A DNA stretch of 64,000 nt from Boletus sp. NGJ (Eukaryota; Basidiomycota; Agaricomycetes; Boletales; Boletaceae): NCBI GenBank assembly GCA_019096195.1, contig JAGTXK010000119.1, forward strand, positions 496,001 to 560,000, read 5' to 3'. Of the stretch, positions 59,986 to 64,000 are shown piece by piece. Positions within the stretch are counted from its first letter, which is position 1. Each line of letters begins with the position of its first letter. The notes under the pieces were generated by a model. It was not told the DNA's origin, ran no database searches, and was given only the letters and a program-made list of their open reading frames with translations. Both the position numbers and the translations under genes were made by a program.

Positions 59986-62198
59986 TTGGCGATTCGCCAA
60001 GAGCTGCAGGATAAGAGGCACGATAGATGACACCACACTTAGTTTTTTCCGACAAAATTTTACCGAACAGTCGCTGGCTCTGACAACTTTGCACTCCTGG
60101 CGTGTGGGTGCTGTGTGTTGTGGTCGTTGATCCTTGTGGCATTTTTCGGTAGGCGGTGTTTGGCTTTACGGGTGAAATCGTACGTTGCCTGAGGTCGAGA
60201 TGACAAGGTCAGCAGGTGCTGGGGCTATTTCATCATACCACCAGTAGACTTGGTTATACATACAAGCGCGATTCAGAATCGCTCTCCGCGGAGTCATCCT
60301 CACCTCCATATCAGATTCAAAAAAAAAAAACAGAACATGGTTTTCGAATCTGAACGCGGTTTGGTGTGCGAGTCAGCGTCAATGATACCAATGCCGTCCT
60401 GGGTGAGGTACTATCTGGCGACGAACTGGAACAACCCAGGATACGAGGTAGTGCCATGTGTGAAGCAAGCCGCAGGTTCACCATCAGTCAAGGGAGAAAG
60501 AGCGCGTAAGGTACGAGCCGATCTACGGCTAGGCATCGGCGATGGCGTGCGAGGGGCGGTGTAAATGAACTGATGAAAATGACGGACTCGGTGCATTCAA
60601 AAGGTCGCCGGACTCCACCGTGACGGCAAACGAAGGACTGCCAAGTGCCCGTGCCACTAATCATCGCAACTCCTATACTTCATTTGTCGTCGGATGCCGA
60701 CATGACTCAGTGTGACATGCCAAAGATCGTTCCGACGTTGTCGGTCAAGATACGGTATCGTCGATTTGAGAGGTATAAAGCGAACGAGTTGAACGACCAT
60801 GTCGAGTACGACACAATGTCACGGTGCCTACAGGGCTTGGGTGGTACGGTGAGTAATTTTCTCCAACCAGGGGATTATGATGCCCATAATAGAGCCTACA
60901 TTGTCTGACTGGCCCTACGCGCTGGATTTGACGAGACTTGCCTCTGAGTCGTTGACACTATACCACCTGAAATAAAAGCACTAACATTTTTGCCAGGTCA
61001 AGCTTATGTGATCGGGAAGCGGCTCCGTACCATGCATTACGTAGTCCGGTGATCAACTATTCACCGGACTGCGGACGCTGACCATATGCACTTTGTACCA
61101 CGATACTATGTATTTGCCGCCCTCTATACCTTGAAAGAGAGAAGAGACGCTTGTCTACACTCAAGAGCACGCTCGCGAAGAATGCGAATGTCGTCCATCA
61201 CATTCCCAGGTTCGTGGTTCTGTACCTCCGCTTACCTGGTTTGACCTCGAACATCAACAGATGGAACTACATTCTTGAGAGCGGTCGGTCATGTGGTCCT
61301 TCCGAGATGAGAAGTCCTAAATTATGTTGTCTACTCGTACTCCGACAATCAAATGGTGCGAGCACAACCCTGCCATGATCCCCATACGACAGTAGTGGGT
61401 ATGTTTTGATACGTTATGACAGTCATATCCTTTCTCAACCACGTCCCACTTAGACGCCTTGGCCGGGCCGGCATACCGATCCTGGTTATGGTACCTTGTC
61501 GTATTTCGCTCAAGTTCGATCCGATTTTGCCACCGGCGTTCAGAACGATCGTATAGTGGTAATCGCCCAATGGCCGATATCTGTAGACCTCGCAGCGTGG
61601 TCTCGGTTTTGGGCGTCGCACGTGCGCATGCATCTCCCGTCCGAGTTGGCAGAGATTGGGATACCACATTGCCGAGTTTGTGGTCGAGCACCTGCGAGTA
61701 GTCGAGTTTCGGGTGCATGAGTTGGAGTTGTTGGGCCAGTTCTCGGAGGTGTGGTTCAAGAGGGTGTGATTGGGGGTGTGAGATCCGGATGTTGAGACAA
61801 AACATGGCTCGTGGGTCCACGATACACCCAGTACGCGGGATCCACGCCCTCGCACTGTCGTACAACTGAACCAGACTACGAGATGACCTGTCGGCGAGCT
61901 ACAGGAGTGCGGTCTCAAACTTCTAGTGTCAGATTTCCCTATGATTGTTTTGCTATTACGAGGCGGGCCAGGACCTGCGCCATCCGTTGCATTTCTTTTT
62001 TCTGGATCTATTTCGCCCACAATGTAATTGTTGAACGTGCGCTAGCTTATGCCATATTTTAAAATTTCATGCTTATCTTATCAGTATGAGTACTCGGGCT
62101 AGACGTGTTTTTTTTTTTTCAGCGATATATCTGGTCATCGACCACATCAACCAACAGATACCCTTAGAGGCACCCAGGATCTATCCATTGACTGACCC
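59986..62198. other. Unassigned stretch between P450-3 and MTA phosphorylase
   Basis: A short piece at 60148-60195 (+) ending CGTACGTTGCCTGAGGTCG resembles the last codons and 3' flank of the P450s in opposite orientation to P450-3, a hint of rearrangement. A 182-codon minus frame at 61317-61865 reads protein-like but matches no family I know. T-run and A-run tracts occur near 62108 and 60319. Confidence 0.4.
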
Positions 62199-63351
62199 AT
62201 GGCGTCCGAGAACGGTGGGCCAACCACACCCTCTGCGCGTGCGAGTCTTGACGACATTCTGTAGTGCTGATCGGCGTGATCGGTGGAAGCGGTCTATACC
62301 ATCTCGACAACCTCACCACCATGTAAGTCGATATCTATTTAGCCCTCGTATCCTCATCTAATGATGCCCTTTCATCCCATTTCGCTTTCGTTTCCCCAGA
62401 ACAACAGTGAACCCAGAGACGGTACGTCCCGCCGTGTACCCCTCGATCCTCTTCACCCGACTCAACATCCAACGCCAACCAGCCCTGGGGATACCCCTCA
62501 TCCCCAATCACCATCTGCGCCCTCCCCTCGGGGTCACACATCGCCTTTATCGCTCGCCACGGTAAAAACCACAACATCACCCCCTCGGCCGTCCCTTCTC
62601 GCGCCAACATCGCTGCCCTCAAACACCTCGGCGTACGCGCCATCCTCGCCTTCAGCGCCGTCGGCTCCCTCCGCGAAGAAATCGCTCCGGGTCACTTTGT
62701 CCTCCCTACCCAAATCATCGACCGCACCAAAGGGATTCGTCCGGCCAGTTTCTTCGAGGGCACGAGCGTCGTTGCACATGCCGCCTTCGGGGAGCCATTT
62801 AGTGTGCGCTTGGTCAGGTGGTTGGAGGTCGCGATCGAGCGGGCGTTGGGGGAGGAGGGTCTTGGCGTGGTCTTGCACCGGGATAAATGTATCGTGTGTA
62901 TGGAGGGTCCCCAGTTTTCGACGCGTGCGGAGAGCATGATGTATCGTGCTTGGGGAGGGGACTTGATCAACATGAGCGTGTTGCCGGAGGCTAAGCTCGC
63001 ACGCGAGGCAGAACTCGGGTGCGTCGCTTTTTTATGGCCTAGTCGATTGTTTGTGATTTGCGAAGGTATGCGTTGATCGCGACTGCGACCGACTACGATT
63101 CGTGGCGCCCACACTCGGAAGTCGTCACTGCCTCGCAGGTGCTCCAGACGCTCCGAGCGAACGCGAACACCTCGCGCCACGTCGCTGCGCACATTCTCCA
63201 AGATTTGCACTCTGCTGCACAAGGTGACCTCTTGCGCGAAGAACAGGGCAGCATGGCGTTCTCCATCATGCCCAAGAGCGTCGATCAGAAAGAAGAGGAC
63301 GTTCAGAAGCTCGCGTATATCCTTCCCGAGTATTTTAAGCCTGCTAACTAG
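62199..63351 (+). CDS. MEU1: S-methyl-5'-thioadenosine phosphorylase
   Basis: Splits 5'-methylthioadenosine with phosphate into adenine and 5-methylthioribose 1-phosphate in the methionine salvage pathway; cytosolic trimer in known relatives. Five exons (62199-62214, 62265-62322, 62400-62421, 62483-63018, 63066-63351) total 918 nt, giving 305 aa, with GT-AG introns and continuous frame. Key parts: VIGGSGLY near the N-terminus (phosphate site), [56 protein letters not shown] and TATDYDSW, all in the order of the nucleoside phosphorylase family. The first exon is only 16 nt (MASEN plus one base); without that split the frame runs into a stop, which supports the intron. The gene looks intact. 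The yeast orthologue is MEU1 and the human one MTAP. Confidence 0.96.
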
Positions 63352-64000
63352 AGGATCTATTGGTTCATACAAATTATTACAATTAGTACATGTTGTAATT
63401 CGGAGTGCCAATACGCTTCGAGTCTACTGTACAGTAAGACATTGCTGGTTGTCGTACCGTACGCACTGCCTGTCCGGCGCTCGACCACGACGCCTTGGGT
63501 TTAGCAAGTGGACCTGTACCACTGCTGACTCCGGAGTCAAAGTGAAACCGCACTGCCCTGCTATAAACTTCGTACATTGCACAGACGACGCCTCGTCGTC
63601 TGGTCGCCAGCTTGTCTACAAGCTGAAGCCCGTATTCACAAGCCCTTGTTCTCGAAGCAGTGGTCGCGTGTAGGGGCCGGTCCCTGCAGATTCACCCCAA
63701 CGCGTGCCCCTCAGCACTTGGCATGCCGCCAGTAAAATTTCGTCCCGAACTGCTCAAATCGATTCATAGACAGTTTCCGTCACGGTCACTAATATATGTT
63801 GGTCGATCGATCAACTTTACATCATCACGACAGCCATTCTCTGCGCCCCTACACTCAGCGCGTCTACAAATAGCACTCAGTGCAGCCTTGAGGCCTCCAT
63901 GCGGTCCCTCTTCTGTCGACTCATCCCAAAAGTAACACTGACAAAATCTCATCTCAACTACGCAGAGCACGAGAATCACATCTAATGGCTAATCCCAAGT
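63352..64000. other. 3' flank of MTA phosphorylase, no further gene seen
   Basis: Short frames only. The last 60 bases could hold the start region of a gene beyond the window, but nothing supports this directly. Confidence 0.35.

Noticed and set aside
60148-60195. A fifth P450 copy
   Set aside because: Only about 45 bp of similarity to the P450 3' end; too short to call a gene relic by itself.
61317-62020. Overlapping 182- and 223-codon minus-strand frames as a gene
   Set aside because: Two frames compete, neither shows a known family, and no introns or promoter could be placed; left as unassigned.

Overview
The window looks like nuclear DNA of a filamentous basidiomycete, most likely an agaricomycete. 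Host genes carry many very short GT-AG introns (about 45-60 bp), and the gene set includes a DUF6593-type protein, a WD40/5-phosphatase fusion, multi-intron P450s and a large multi-exon P-loop protein family, all familiar from that class. I cannot name the species from sequence alone. Wherever I traced exons in full, the spliced lengths are multiples of three (RVB1 476 aa, DUF6593 protein 193 aa, 5-phosphatase 1276 aa, P450-1 563 aa, MTA phosphorylase 305 aa).

Layout. 0-22 kb is a host region: a 5'-truncated ZNFX1/NFX1-type RNA helicase (+), RuvB-like AAA+ ATPase RVB1 (+), a DUF6593 protein (+), a repeat-rich stretch at 12.3-16.1 kb with a duplicated block, a minisatellite and a decayed coiled-coil ORF, a small beta-rich protein (-), and an inositol polyphosphate 5-phosphatase with WD40 repeats (-). 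22.7-45 kb is an AT-richer transposon island with little or no host coding. It holds a solo LTR with a Tc1/mariner element nested in it, a decayed DIRS-like tyrosine-recombinase retroelement itself split by another solo LTR, a further probable solo LTR, and a Ty3/gypsy chromovirus-like element with both LTRs, a 5-bp target duplication, an extra 3' ORF with a zinc knuckle, and a solo LTR nested behind that ORF. Simple-repeat arrays surround this last element in mirror-like order.

45-60 kb is a cytochrome P450 cluster: two intact-looking convergent genes with identical exon plans (including an 11-nt exon), a truncated pseudogene closely copied from the first, and an older relic. Between the two intact P450s sits a large P-loop NTPase-like gene. 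62.2-63.4 kb encodes 5'-methylthioadenosine phosphorylase of the methionine salvage pathway.

The host genes do not form one pathway. The P450 cluster is a local duplication family with signs of inversion, truncation and gene conversion. The strongest new-looking items are the gypsy element's 3' zinc-knuckle ORF, the four nested or solo LTR insertions supported by target duplications, the P450 mosaic, and several apparent one-base frame breaks in the helicase gene.
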